28,418 bases of DNA from F23-B02 sp963632825 (lineage in GTDB: Bacteria > Bacillota > Clostridia > Oscillospirales > Oscillospiraceae): the NCBI GenBank assembly GCA_963632825.1, contig CAVGWF010000076.1:1-28418 (forward strand), read 5' to 3'. The number at the start of each line of letters is the position of its first letter. The stretch's first letter is position 1. The notes below the pieces were generated by a model. It was given only the letters and a program-made list of their open reading frames with translations. It was not told the origin of the DNA and searched no databases. A program made the translations under genes and the position numbers. This document shows positions 1 through 8,164 of this stretch, piece by piece.

Positions 1-3000
1 ACGCGATAGTATCCCCGGTTATGCGGTCTATGTCGAGCATGACCTCACCACGGAACGAGGAAATATACCTGTCGAGTGTACTGCGCTGTGCCTTGTTCGG
101 CGCGACCGATAGATTTATGCCGCCGCTCTCAGGCGAAATGCGAATATTGCCCTCGCTCATAAATTTGATCATGCCGCCGCTGTAGTCCTCGCCGCCGTAA
201 TCTTCGCCGAGTGCATCGGTTATGTCACGGTGGTCAACTGTTCTGTAGCCGCCTGGCGCTCCCTCGTGTCTGCCTGAAAAGTCAAGCATTTTGCCGTCCG
301 TGCAGATATAACCGGCTTCTTTCACTTTGTATGTTGTGCCGAAATATTCTTCTGCGGTTTTTACTTCACGCGAAAATTTCTTGGTCGTATTCACTTTCTT
401 GGTAACAACGGCGCTTACAGCACCGAACTTGTTAGTCCCTGCTACCGTATACCNNNNNNNNNNCCCGTCGCCCAGAGCATCGCTCAAATAAGCCACGAGC
501 TCTTTTTTTGTAAAGCCCTTCTGATAGCTGCCGGTGTTACTGATGTAGTATTCCATATTGGCTTCATCAATGGGTACTTTGCTTGATGCATTGCGGACAT
601 CTGTGCCACGAACATTGATAAACATTCTGCCTCCGTCGTTGAGCATCTGCCCCATTTTAACAACGAGAGCGTCGCGCTGATCCTGCGGTAAAACATTCAG
701 AACGGCATTGCTTATTATTGCATCGTATTTTTTATGCAGTTTGCTATAATCGGTATACTTAGGCTTATATGAATTGTCAGGAAACGGCTCTATATCCTCG
801 ACATCAAAGCCATATTCCTCTATGCCCGCTCGTGTACCGTAGCCCAAACCGCTTGAAGCATCAAGTATAGTGCCGTCAAAGCCCTCTGCCTTTAGCGCAT
901 CATATATCTTGCGATAGCTCTTTACGGTGCCGCTGATCTGCGTCGGATTTCTGCTTTCCGAGCTTTCCGCATCTACCGCCCACAAATCAGGGTGCTTTGC
1001 GCGCACCTCGGCTGTAGTGCTGCTGCGCTCCCATTCGCCGTCTTTCGGCTGTATTGGTTTAACCGGTTCAAGGGAGTAGCTTACTCCGCCGCTATTCTCT
1101 GCGCTTGTGTCACTATCTCCTTTTCGGAGGCGCTTAGATGCTTCTGCAAGTATTCCATCAAGCTCCAGCGTTTTTCTTCTGTGTCCATGAGCATCATAAT
1201 CACCATGCATCGACCTTTTGATACTTGAAACAATTTCAGCCCATCTAACAGCAGTTTTTGCGTAAGTAATAGTTCCATAGTCGTACTCCTTCAAGAACGA
1301 AGTAAACTGAGCTAAATCAGAAGCTGCTTTCTTCCCGCCGGAAGCGTACAGCACAGTGGGAACAGTGCCGTCCCCGATGCCGTATATAGCAAAAACTTCT
1401 GTGCCTTTTTTCTTAGCATACAGCCATTTTGTAGCCTCGTCAAGGAATTTGGCCTTGCTTGCTATCTCGACCGCAGTTCTGTCATTAAGCAAGCTCCACT
1501 CGGCCTTGTTGAGCTGTGGCTTCCAGTATACCTCGCGGGAATATCGGATATCCTCGTTTTTGCTATCAAAGCGCTTTGACAGGGGAATGACATTGCCGTT
1601 GTCGTCGTATGTGACAGGGTCGGATGACTTGATAAGGCTTTGAGCTGTACCCACAGTGCTTGCCAGATTTAATAGATGCTCTCCGTCCGACCCTAAGTCG
1701 GTGCTGACCAACCCCCATACAATATATTTCTGACCATGATTAAAAAACTCAAAACTGCCGTCATTCTTGGGAACATATTTCCCGCCTTCAAACAGTCCAA
1801 GCACAGAAACACCGTTTTCAGGGCGTTGGTCTCGGTAATTCCAGCTTACACCACGAGGGTGTATTCTGCCGATTCGTTTACCAAAAGCATATCTTGGTGT
1901 GCCGAAAAATTCAGGTGCATACCCTGACCAGAAATAAGTGTCAATAACGCCTGTATATTCCGGCTCCAAACCCACAGTTTCATAGAGATTTTCGTATGAA
2001 ATTGATTCTCCGTCAATTTCATATACTTCGTATATTATGTCATGATTAACCAAGAGGTTTGAGACTTGATAAAAGCGCAGCCCTTCAAATGGAATTACAT
2101 TTTTCCGAATGTATTCACCAAGCTTATAGGCTTTGTCACGCAGATCTTTTCTTAGGCGGACAGGCTTAAATCCGGCATCTACATAAAACCCGTCAAGCAG
2201 CTTATACCCTGCGTTCCTTGCCGCTTCGTCAACCATCTTCTGCGCGGTTTCCATGTCGCCGCTTTCTACGGCAGCCATGTATTCTGCGTCAGCCTCGCGG
2301 GAAAACTTTTCGGCAGTCTTCGCGGTGTTTTTCTTGACATTTCCGTCAGAACTGCGTATACTGTCCTTAGAAGCACCGCGACGAGCGGGGGCATCTTGCC
2401 CCCCTATCTGGTCTCTTTTCATGAGATCAAGCCCGTCAGCGGTGTTTTCTTTTATGTTGACAATATCGTAAAGATATTTTTTGCCATCAGACGAATTGAG
2501 AATAACAAGCTCTGCATCGAAAGATTTCACATTTACGACCTTGCCGTTTTGCTTAACGGGGAATGCGAAAGCGGTTGAATACCGGTAAATGCCGTACTTC
2601 GCATCCTTATTAGCGGTATGCCATGCTTTCTCCCACCGGCGGTTTGTAGCGATCTCTATCATTTCGCCAAAACTGCCAATGGCTTTATTTTTCGCGGTCA
2701 ATGTTTTAGGGCTCTTGCGAAGCAGCGCTTTTGTATACTCCGACTGCGTGTATTCGTTGGGCAAACTTTCGCCGAGATAGACCTTGTTTCCGCTCTCAAG
2801 TATCGTGTACGCCTCGCCGATATGATTAGCGATATAAGCTGCGACCTTCTTGTAGTTGGTCAAATCCTTGAGCGACATGGGATTATTCTCGATCCAAGCA
2901 ATTTGCTTGCCGTTGACCTCGCGCGAATACATCACACTGCCGCTCTCCGGAGGAGCCCTGCCCTTGCTGCTGCTTCTCTCGGCGGCGTATTTGCGTATGT

Positions 3001-3331
3001 TTCGCTGTGCCTTGACGTAGCTTTCGCTGTTCTGCTTTGTCCCGGCAAAGATGTTTATCTTGCCGAGCGCGTCGCAGCATATCTCCTCAAACGCCTCCTC
3101 GGTGCTGAGAATATCGCTGTATGCGTGGCGGTACAGCTCCGTCATTTCGTCTATCTCTGCATCCGTGAAGTTATCCAGCAGCATCTCGCGCAACTCTGCG
3201 GTGCTTATATCGCCCCTTGCTATCGCGGCATGCCCCATCTCGTGGCGCATTATCTGCAATGCGGTAATGTCGGGATGATCGGCGCGTACCATGACGCCCT
3301 CGACTGCAAAGCCGTTTAACTCGGCTTGCAT
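1..3331 (-). CDS. Polyvalent mobile-element protein (zincin + BECR nuclease-like + methyltransferase), partial
   Basis: One reading frame stays open from 3331 down through the left edge, about 1110 codons counting the ten Ns at 454-463, which fall in frame. Seen in order: a zincin motif RHEMGH (His30-Glu31, His34) with a possible third ligand in EEICCD (82-87); around residues 210-300 a block ending YLYDIVNIK that resembles the BECR (barnase/EndoU/ColicinE5/RelE) nuclease domains of polyvalent proteins; an unassigned block at about 376-585 closed by the linker NEDIRYSRE; a SAM methyltransferase at about 810-955 with ILDASSGLGYG and DAIISNAVLN; and a C-terminal block with DFSGRHEGAPGGYRTV after the gap. 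Such proteins are delivered with phage or conjugative DNA and are thought to counter host defences. The usual N-terminal regions are missing, because a stop lies 16 codons upstream of the first ATG. The gene is therefore probably a truncated remnant. The start is uncertain (3331 or 3292) and no good ribosome site is visible. Confidence 0.75.
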   Translation of the reverse strand, partial: MQAELNGFAVEGVMVRADHPDITALQIMRHEMGHAAIARGDISTAELREMLLDNFTDAEIDEMTELYRHAYSDILSTEEAFEEICCDALGKINIFAGTKQNSESYVKAQRNIRKYAAERSSSKGRAPPESGSVMYSREVNGKQIAWIENNPMSLKDLTNYKKVAAYIANHIGEAYTILESGNKVYLGESLPNEYTQSEYTKALLRKSPKTLTAKNKAIGSFGEMIEIATNRRWEKAWHTANKDAKYGIYRYSTAFAFPVKQNGKVVNVKSFDAELVILNSSDGKKYLYDIVNIKENTADGLDLMKRDQIGGQDAPARRGASKDSIRSSDGNVKKNTAKTAEKFSREADAEYMAAVESGDMETAQKMVDEAARNAGYKLLDGFYVDAGFKPVRLRKDLRDKAYKLGEYIRKNVIPFEGLRFYQVSNLLVNHDIIYEVYEIDGESISYENLYETVGLEPEYTGVIDTYFWSGYAPEFFGTPRYAFGKRIGRIHPRGVSWNYRDQRPENGVSVLGLFEGGKYVPKNDGSFEFFNHGQKYIVWGLVSTDLGSDGEHLLNLASTVGTAQSLIKSSDPVTYDDNGNVIPLSKRFDSKNEDIRYSREVYWKPQLNKAEWSLLNDRTAVEIASKAKFLDEATKWLYAKKKGTEVFAIYGIGDGTVPTVLYASGGKKAASDLAQFTSFLKEYDYGTITYAKTAVRWAEIVSSIKRSMHGDYDAHGHRRKTLELDGILAEASKRLRKGDSDTSAENSGGVSYSLEPVKPIQPKDGEWERSSTTAEVRAKHPDLWAVDAESSESRNPTQISGTVKSYRKIYDALKAEGFDGTILDASSGLGYGTRAGIEEYGFDVEDIEPFPDNSYKPKYTDYSKLHKKYDAIISNAVLNVLPQDQRDALVVKMGQMLNDGGRMFINVRGTDVRNASSKVPIDEANMEYYISNTGSYQKGFTKKELVAYLSDALGDGXXXXYTVAGTNKFGAVSAVVTKKVNTTKKFSREVKTAEEYFGTTYKVKEAGYICTDGKMLDFSGRHEGAPGGYRTVDHRDITDALGEDYGGEDYSGGMIKFMSEGNIRISPESGGINLSVAPNKAQRSTLDRYISSFRGEVMLDIDRITGDTIA
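454..463. other. Assembly gap (10 Ns)
   Basis: Ten undetermined bases interrupt the polyvalent gene. The left part ends exactly on a codon boundary (956 codons from 3331), and ten Ns plus two bases bring the right part back into the same frame. The gap therefore hides roughly four residues at the end of the methyltransferase domain, if its length is real. Exactly ten Ns is a common scaffolder default, so the true length may differ. Confidence 0.95.
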
Positions 3332-3756
3332 CGCCCGCAGGGAGAATAGCCGGAGGCCTCGGCTTCCTCGGCGGAATCAAACCATATTCTGTTTTCCGGA
3401 CTGATCCTGCCTGCCGAGGAGCAGTCGGGCAAATGAAACTTATCGGATTTCGCACTGGCGACGAAGCTGCCGCCGGCAGTGTCCGCATTGTCGGTGCTCT
3501 CAGGCTGTGCCGCGTCGGTCTCTGCCGGCGTTGGAGCAGCGGACACCGCAACCGGACTCCGGGTTATGTGCGTTTCGGCTGTCACGGGCGACGGTGCTTC
3601 CTTTGCGGGCATTGCAAGCACTGCAATAAGCGCTATAGCCATGCACACTATAAGCTTTTTACCCTGCTCACGGCTGCGTGATTTAAACGCCATAATGCCG
3701 AACAGCACCGCGCCGAGCACTGAAGCGATGATGACGGCGAAAAAAACAATCCTCAC
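3316..3756 (-). CDS. Small membrane protein with C-terminal Ada-like zinc-binding module
   Basis: This is 146 residues from a GTG start. GTG at 3756 is chosen because GGAGG lies about 8 bases upstream; the longer in-frame ORF starting at 3834 would run through the promoter. Residues 1-22 and about 35-50 are hydrophobic, giving two membrane segments. A Pro/Thr/Ala/Glu-rich linker follows (51-98). The C-terminus has HLPDC (Cys112) then YSPCGRC (Cys140, Cys143), the pattern of the small Ada-type metal-binding module (H-x-P-x-C ... G-Y-x-P-C-x-x-C). Such modules occur on many nuclease-like and surface proteins of Firmicutes; the role here is unknown. There is no methyltransferase domain, so it is not an Ada repair protein. 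Its last 16 bases overlap the first ATG of the polyvalent frame. Confidence 0.75.
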   Translation of the reverse strand: MRIVFFAVIIASVLGAVLFGIMAFKSRSREQGKKLIVCMAIALIAVLAMPAKEAPSPVTAETHITRSPVAVSAAPTPAETDAAQPESTDNADTAGGSFVASAKSDKFHLPDCSSAGRISPENRIWFDSAEEAEASGYSPCGRCKPS

Positions 3757-3787
3757 AGAGATTACCTCCATAATACTGCATACCCAT

Positions 3788-3816
3788 ATCATACAACAGC
3801 TTCCGGCGCCGTTCAA
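3788..3816 (-). promoter_or_regulatory. Sigma-A promoter of the Ada-like gene
   Basis: On the minus strand TTGAAC (3816-3811), a 17-base spacer and TATGAT (3793-3788). Transcription would begin near 3781, about 25 bases before the GTG start, just after the terminator of the MATE gene. Confidence 0.65.
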
Positions 3817-3818
3817 CA

Positions 3819-3851
3819 AAAACCGCTCTGTCAAGATAACAGAGCGGTTTT
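3819..3851 (-). terminator. Intrinsic terminator downstream of the MATE gene
   Basis: A near-perfect hairpin with stem AACCGCTCTGT on one side and its complement on the other, flanked by A- and T-runs. On the minus strand it begins four bases after the MATE stop codon and ends in a T-run. It could also work on the plus strand. Confidence 0.85.
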
Positions 3852-3855
3852 CAGA

Positions 3856-5247
3856 TCATATGCTTTGTGCTTTTATGCTGCGGTTTATTATCCTCATTTC
3901 GCCGGTTATAAGCACCGCTACCGTGATGACGGCAAGTGTGTCGCCGACGGGCCCCGCGTACAGAAGGCCGTCAATGCCCATAATGCCGGAGAGAATGTAG
4001 GCGCACGGCAGGAAGTACACGAGCTGGCGGGTGATGGTGCATACCATTGCCTTGGCGGGCTTTCCGATGGACTGAAAGAAGATACCCGACGGGATCAGGA
4101 AGCCGACGAGGAAAATAACGCCGAGGAAAATGTGGAAGCACTTGAGCGCAAACTCGTTGTACAGATCGTTTTCCTGACCGAAGATGTTTATTATCTCCTG
4201 AGTGAACAGCTGGAAGCATGCCCAGCCGATAACGCCGACTGCAAGGCCGATGATTATTGTGCGCAGGTAAGTGGCTCTGACGCGGCGGAAATTTTTTGCG
4301 CCGTAGTTGTAGCCGATTATGGGCTGACTGCCGATGCCGAGACCTACCATGACGCTGACGATGATGGAGTTTACCTTCATGACGATGCCGAATGCCGCAA
4401 GCGGGATGTCCGGACCGTAGACGCTCTCAATGCCGTACTTGACGGTGAGGTTATTCATGCAGATAACAACGATCGTCGAGCCGAACTGCGTAAAGAAGCT
4501 CGATATGCCCAGCGGCAGAAACGAGGTGAGCGTTTTGACGCACGGCTTTGCATACTCACTCTTGAACCTGATGCCCTTAAGACGCGGGATGTAGGCGACT
4601 GCAAGCGCAAAGTTGAGCGCCTGACCGATTATCGTTGCCCATGCCGCACCGGCGACGCCCCAGCCGAGACCGAGCACAAACCATGCATCGAGTATCACAT
4701 TGAGAACACAGCCGGCCATGTTTGAAAACATCGCGTATTTCGGACTGCCCTGAGCGCGGATAATACTGTTGACCGTCATGCTTATGCATACGAACGGAAT
4801 GCCTATGAGCGTTATGCTTGCATATTCGACGGCATAACCGAATGTCTCCTCCGCGACCTTCGTGCCGCCGCACAGATTCAGGACCGGCGTCAGCAGAAGC
4901 TCCATGGACAGAGTTATTATAAGACCGGCTATAAGGGAAATGGTAATGCCGTTGCCCATGGTGCGGGCCGCTTCATCGTAGTTTTTTTGCCCGAGCTTAA
5001 GGCTGAAATAGGCAACGCAGCCGTCCGCTATGAGCGTGCCGATAGCCATAGCTATGGTAACGAGCGGGAAGGTTAGGTTCGTTGCGGCATTTCCGTACAT
5101 ACCGACGCCCTGACCGATAAATATCTGATCGACTATATTATATATGGAGTTTACGACCATCGAGGCTATCGCGGGCAGCGAAAACTTCACCATAAGCTTT
5201 GCGATGGACTCGTTTTCAAACATCGCAAGCGAATCGTTTTTATTCAT
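3856..5247 (-). CDS. MATE-family multidrug/metabolite efflux transporter
   Basis: 463 residues from ATG 5247; an in-frame ATG 39 bases upstream lies inside the promoter's transcribed start and is not used. The protein is an integral membrane carrier of the MATE (MatE) family, which exports cationic drugs or metabolites against a Na+ or H+ gradient. Twelve hydrophobic segments in two similar halves are visible. The N-terminus (NESIAKLMVKFSLPAI then MVVNSIYNIVDQIFIG) matches the conserved first helices of the clostridial MepA/DinF-like branch. Length is normal for the family. It stands alone with its own promoter and terminator, so its substrate cannot be inferred from neighbours. Confidence 0.9.
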   Translation of the reverse strand: MNKNDSLAMFENESIAKLMVKFSLPAIASMVVNSIYNIVDQIFIGQGVGMYGNAATNLTFPLVTIAMAIGTLIADGCVAYFSLKLGQKNYDEAARTMGNGITISLIAGLIITLSMELLLTPVLNLCGGTKVAEETFGYAVEYASITLIGIPFVCISMTVNSIIRAQGSPKYAMFSNMAGCVLNVILDAWFVLGLGWGVAGAAWATIIGQALNFALAVAYIPRLKGIRFKSEYAKPCVKTLTSFLPLGISSFFTQFGSTIVVICMNNLTVKYGIESVYGPDIPLAAFGIVMKVNSIIVSVMVGLGIGSQPIIGYNYGAKNFRRVRATYLRTIIIGLAVGVIGWACFQLFTQEIINIFGQENDLYNEFALKCFHIFLGVIFLVGFLIPSGIFFQSIGKPAKAMVCTITRQLVYFLPCAYILSGIMGIDGLLYAGPVGDTLAVITVAVLITGEMRIINRSIKAQSI

Positions 5248-5285
5248 TGGTTTCACCTGAACAATAAAAAATTCAAACAGCGGCA

Positions 5286-5314
5286 ATTATAGCACGATTG
5301 CTGCTGCTTGTAAA
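5286..5314 (-). promoter_or_regulatory. Sigma-A promoter of the MATE gene
   Basis: On the minus strand TTTACA (5314-5309), a 17-base spacer and a consensus TATAAT (5291-5286). It lies in the short gap between the yihY-like stop (5364) and the MATE start (5247), and fits ATG 5247 as the start. Confidence 0.8.
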
Positions 5315-5363
5315 TATCAATAAAAATTGCAGTAAGCTTTTGTTGAAACTGCTGCAAAAAATG

Positions 5364-6170
5364 CTATGATCGTGCCTCTCGGATAAATTCATTGACGGAG
5401 GCTCCGAGCAGAATGATGTACATGCACCAGTACATCCACAGCAGAGATATGACTATCGCCGCCAGACTGCCGTAGGTCGAGTAGTTCATATAGCGGATAA
5501 ACAGTGAAAACAGCCATGTAAACAGCAGCCACGCCGCAGATGCAACCGCCGCACCCGGCAGCAGGTGCAGCAGCTTTATCTTAACGCCCGGTACGCCCTT
5601 GTACATTGCAAGGAAAACCAGCATCAGCACCAGAAACGCGACGAGAAACCTCAGCTTCAGAAGCAGCGCCAGCGCCGGTGATACGGCCGGAAGATGCGAG
5701 TCTATAAGATAATATATCTCCTTGCCGAACACCATAAGCGCAAGCACCGCGATGGCGACGGCTATCATGCCGACGGTGTAGATGCAGGCAAACAGGCTGC
5801 GGCGCAGGAACGAGGAGTACTTAGGCGAACGGAAAATGTCCTCTATACCGCGTATGAGCGCCGAAAATGCGCGGCTGGAAAGCCATATCGTCAACAGTAT
5901 CGACAGCGGCAGCACAGCACCGGAGGCAAAGTATATATCGTCAACGACCGACTCGATTATGGCCTGCAGCGCAGCCGGAATGTAGCGCTCTATTGCGTCG
6001 AAAAGCGTGTCCTGCGAAAGCCCGGTGTAGGGTATTATCGCCGTCAGGAGCGCAACGAAGGGTACGAGGGACATGAACATGTAAAACGCGCTCGCCGCAG
6101 CGTGAGCGTCCACATTGTCCTCGCTCATTTCTATCATGAAGTTGTTCAGCGTGTTAAATATTTTTTTCAT
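5364..6170 (-). CDS. YihY/BrkB-family inner membrane protein
   Basis: 268 residues from ATG 6170, preceded by GAGG five bases upstream. Features of the YihY/UPF0761 (BrkB) family are clear: the N-terminal DAHAAASAFYMFMSLVPF segment, about six hydrophobic helices, and the C-terminal WMYWCMYIILLGASVNEF motif. Older databases call members ribonuclease BN, which is now considered wrong. The physiological function is unsettled; envelope integrity or transport has been proposed. The gene follows the CdsA and lipid kinase genes but sits only 12 bases after a terminator hairpin. It is therefore probably expressed by read-through or from a weak promoter not recognised here. Confidence 0.88.
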   Translation of the reverse strand: MKKIFNTLNNFMIEMSEDNVDAHAAASAFYMFMSLVPFVALLTAIIPYTGLSQDTLFDAIERYIPAALQAIIESVVDDIYFASGAVLPLSILLTIWLSSRAFSALIRGIEDIFRSPKYSSFLRRSLFACIYTVGMIAVAIAVLALMVFGKEIYYLIDSHLPAVSPALALLLKLRFLVAFLVLMLVFLAMYKGVPGVKIKLLHLLPGAAVASAAWLLFTWLFSLFIRYMNYSTYGSLAAIVISLLWMYWCMYIILLGASVNEFIREARS

Positions 6171-6181
6171 AGAACCTCATG

Positions 6182-6210
6182 AAAAATTACCGCTTCCGGC
6201 GGTAATTTTT
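6182..6210 (-). terminator. Intrinsic terminator after the lipid kinase gene
   Basis: A symmetrical hairpin with stem AAAAATTACCG and its complement and a short CTTCCGG loop region, lying ten bases after the lipid kinase stop. The T-run reaches almost to the ribosome site of the next gene. Confidence 0.8.
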
Positions 6211-6219
6211 CAATACATA

Positions 6220-7122
6220 TCAACATATAAGAGTAAGTCTGCCGGGCAGATTTTCGATCGCGTGGCTCACCGCACCGCAGCCTCGCTCGCCGTCGAGTGA
6301 CCAGTCGAGCTTTTTTGGAGCGGTGATCTTCAGCTCGCTTGCCTGAAAGAAGTCGAGGAACGGGGAGGAGTAATCCTGCGTGAGAACGCCGAGGATTATA
6401 CCCTGAAAGTCAATTATTGTGTGCGGCTCATGGACGAGCAGCACCTCAAACTTGCCGTCGTTTGTGTCAACTACCGTCTTTGGCAGGGTTATTGTGCCGG
6501 CAACGGAGGTCGAATTGCATACCGCACCGAAAATATAATCACCCTCGCAGGAAAAATCGTCGAAGTCAAGCCGCAGATGATGCGCCCTTATTTTGGGCAG
6601 ATCCTTAACCGCGTCGAGCAGATACGCCGTGTGGCCGAGCGCGTTTTTAAGATTCTGCGGGGTTGTGTAGGAAAGCCACGAGAACGCACCGAAGGCGGCG
6701 ACATAGGCGAAATACTGATCTCCGAACCTGCCTATGTCTATGCTTTTGGGCTTGCCGGATACTATGTCGTGAGCCGCCGTGAGCATATCCGATGATATGC
6801 CGTGGCACGCGGCAAAGTCGTTTGTGCTGCCGGACGGAATATAGCCGAGCGGAGTTTGGCATCCGCCGGAGACGATGCCTGTTATGACCTCGTTTAAGGT
6901 ACCGTCGCCGCCGATGCAGACAATCAGGTCAAACTCACTGCCGTAGTGCCGCGCAAAATCGGTGGCGTCGCCGCGCTTGGCCGTAGGGAACACGGTGACG
7001 GCATAATCCTTCTGGGTAAATATGCTGATGATATCGGGCAGAAAGCGCAGAGATGTGCGTCTGCCGGAAACGGGATTGATTATGAGCATCAATCTCTTGA
7101 GCTGGGAAAAGGTTTTAATCAT
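6220..7122 (-). CDS. Diacylglycerol kinase-family lipid kinase (DagK/YegS type)
   Basis: 300 residues, the usual length. It shows the family's nucleotide site: INPVSG near residues 15-20 and GGDGTLNEV at 71-79, followed by PLGYIPSGSTNDFA. The fold phosphorylates diacylglycerol or a related lipid with ATP at the inner face of the membrane, giving phosphatidic acid. It lies 18 bases after cdsA on the same strand, so the two are an operon. One would make phosphatidic acid and the other activates it to CDP-diacylglycerol, a coherent phospholipid pathway. ATG 7122 has CGGAG about 7 bases upstream. The exact lipid substrate (diacylglycerol or undecaprenol) cannot be read from sequence. Confidence 0.88.
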   Translation of the reverse strand: MIKTFSQLKRLMLIINPVSGRRTSLRFLPDIISIFTQKDYAVTVFPTAKRGDATDFARHYGSEFDLIVCIGGDGTLNEVITGIVSGGCQTPLGYIPSGSTNDFAACHGISSDMLTAAHDIVSGKPKSIDIGRFGDQYFAYVAAFGAFSWLSYTTPQNLKNALGHTAYLLDAVKDLPKIRAHHLRLDFDDFSCEGDYIFGAVCNSTSVAGTITLPKTVVDTNDGKFEVLLVHEPHTIIDFQGIILGVLTQDYSSPFLDFFQASELKITAPKKLDWSLDGERGCGAVSHAIENLPGRLTLIC

Positions 7123-7140
7123 GTCCGTACTCCGAAAGCT

Positions 7141-7944
7141 TTAGATAATTCCTGCGGCAAGCAGGCAGAAATATGCCGAGGGTATGGAAAACAGCAGACT
7201 GTCTACTCTGTCCATAACACCGCCGTGACCGGGGATGAGATTGCTGTAATCCTTCATACCCGCCATGCGCTTTATAAGCGACGCGGCGAGATCGCCGACC
7301 TGTCCGAGGCTTGAGCAGATGAGAGCGGTCAGCGCACAGGCAAGGCAATTGACAGCATACCACTGCCTGAGCACGAAAAACAGTATAATACCTGCAATAA
7401 CAGCGCTTATTGCACCGCATACGGTGCCCTCAACGGTCTTGTGCGGGCTTACCTCAGGCGCAAGCTTATGCTTGCCGAAGCGCTTTCCGCCGAACAGCGC
7501 GAAGCTGTCGCACACCCATGTCGAGATACAGGCGATAGAGAAAACGGGGATCCAGACATTACTGTCCATAAGCGCAAGCCTGATTACCATCATAAACGGC
7601 ACGACGGGGTAGGCAAGAACGCCCAGCGTTGCAAGGGCACCGGGAGCCCGAACCCTTTTGGATACGATACCTGCGGTCATTGCCGCAAAAACGGCGGCAA
7701 AGAAGGATGCCTCGTAAACGAGCGTATCGGCCTTGAACCATATTGCCGCTGCGGTTCCTGCGGCATAGATATAAAGGAGCCACGGCACGCAGTGCACATC
7801 CTTGCACCCTATGGCGCGGCAGGTCTCCCATATCGCCATAACGGTGGCTGCGAGCAGGAACAGCGCCCTCGTCACGGGACCGAGTGCAAAACATGCAACG
7901 ACAAGTATTATGAGCACCGTTGCCGAAATAACTCTTGTTTTCAA
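7141..7944 (-). CDS. cdsA: Phosphatidate cytidylyltransferase
   Basis: 267 residues from a TTG start at 7944. TTG is preferred because GAGGG lies 7 bases upstream, whereas the in-frame ATG at 7962 has no ribosome site. The enzyme makes CDP-diacylglycerol from phosphatidic acid and CTP at the membrane. It has several hydrophobic helices and the CdsA signature near the C-terminus: VSPHKTVEG, then VGDLAASLIKR, KDYSNLIPGHGG and MDRVDS. It is first in an operon with the lipid kinase gene. Other members of the usual isoprenoid cluster (uppS, dxr, rseP) are not adjacent. Confidence 0.93.
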   Translation of the reverse strand: MKTRVISATVLIILVVACFALGPVTRALFLLAATVMAIWETCRAIGCKDVHCVPWLLYIYAAGTAAAIWFKADTLVYEASFFAAVFAAMTAGIVSKRVRAPGALATLGVLAYPVVPFMMVIRLALMDSNVWIPVFSIACISTWVCDSFALFGGKRFGKHKLAPEVSPHKTVEGTVCGAISAVIAGIILFFVLRQWYAVNCLACALTALICSSLGQVGDLAASLIKRMAGMKDYSNLIPGHGGVMDRVDSLLFSIPSAYFCLLAAGII

Positions 7945-8000
7945 AACATTTCCCTCTTTCATTGCGGTGCGGAATCACCCGCAGAAAAATTATATTACCT

Positions 8001-8029
8001 AATATAGCATATCAGCATAGTCCGGACAA
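8001..8029 (-). promoter_or_regulatory. Promoter of cdsA
   Basis: Minus strand TTGTCC (8029-8024), a 17-base spacer and TATATT (8006-8001). The predicted transcript start is about 50 bases before the TTG start. A second TATAAT-like box slightly downstream lacks a matching -35. Confidence 0.55.
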
Positions 8030-8097
8030 CAACAAAAAGTTTCAAAACCGTCGGATAAAACAAAAAAGCCGGCGGGATGCAAAAATTGTTCTTGTCT

Positions 8098-8126
8098 TTT
8101 CAAAGAAAAAATGTGATACTTAATAA
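8098..8126 (+). promoter_or_regulatory. Possible promoter of the ECF sigma operon
   Basis: TTTCAA, 17 bases, TAATAA, about 38 bases before the TTG start. It is a weak match to sigma-A. An ECF-type autoregulated promoter in this stretch cannot be excluded, since its consensus is unknown. Confidence 0.35.
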
Positions 8127-8164
8127 TATATTCCGTCTTTATTATTGGAAGTTAGGAGAAAGTT

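Noticed and set aside
2618..3319. A 233-codon plus-strand frame in the polyvalent region
   Set aside because: It is antisense to the zincin and nuclease-like part of the polyvalent gene and shows no domain.
3865..4725. A 286-codon plus-strand frame opposite the MATE gene
   Set aside because: Shadow of a clear membrane transporter; its composition (Asp/Ala/Glu-rich) is the complement of hydrophobic codons.
6171..6240. Promoter for the yihY-like gene inside the terminator (TTGAAA with GTAATT)
   Set aside because: The -10 is poor and lies in the hairpin arm; support is too weak.
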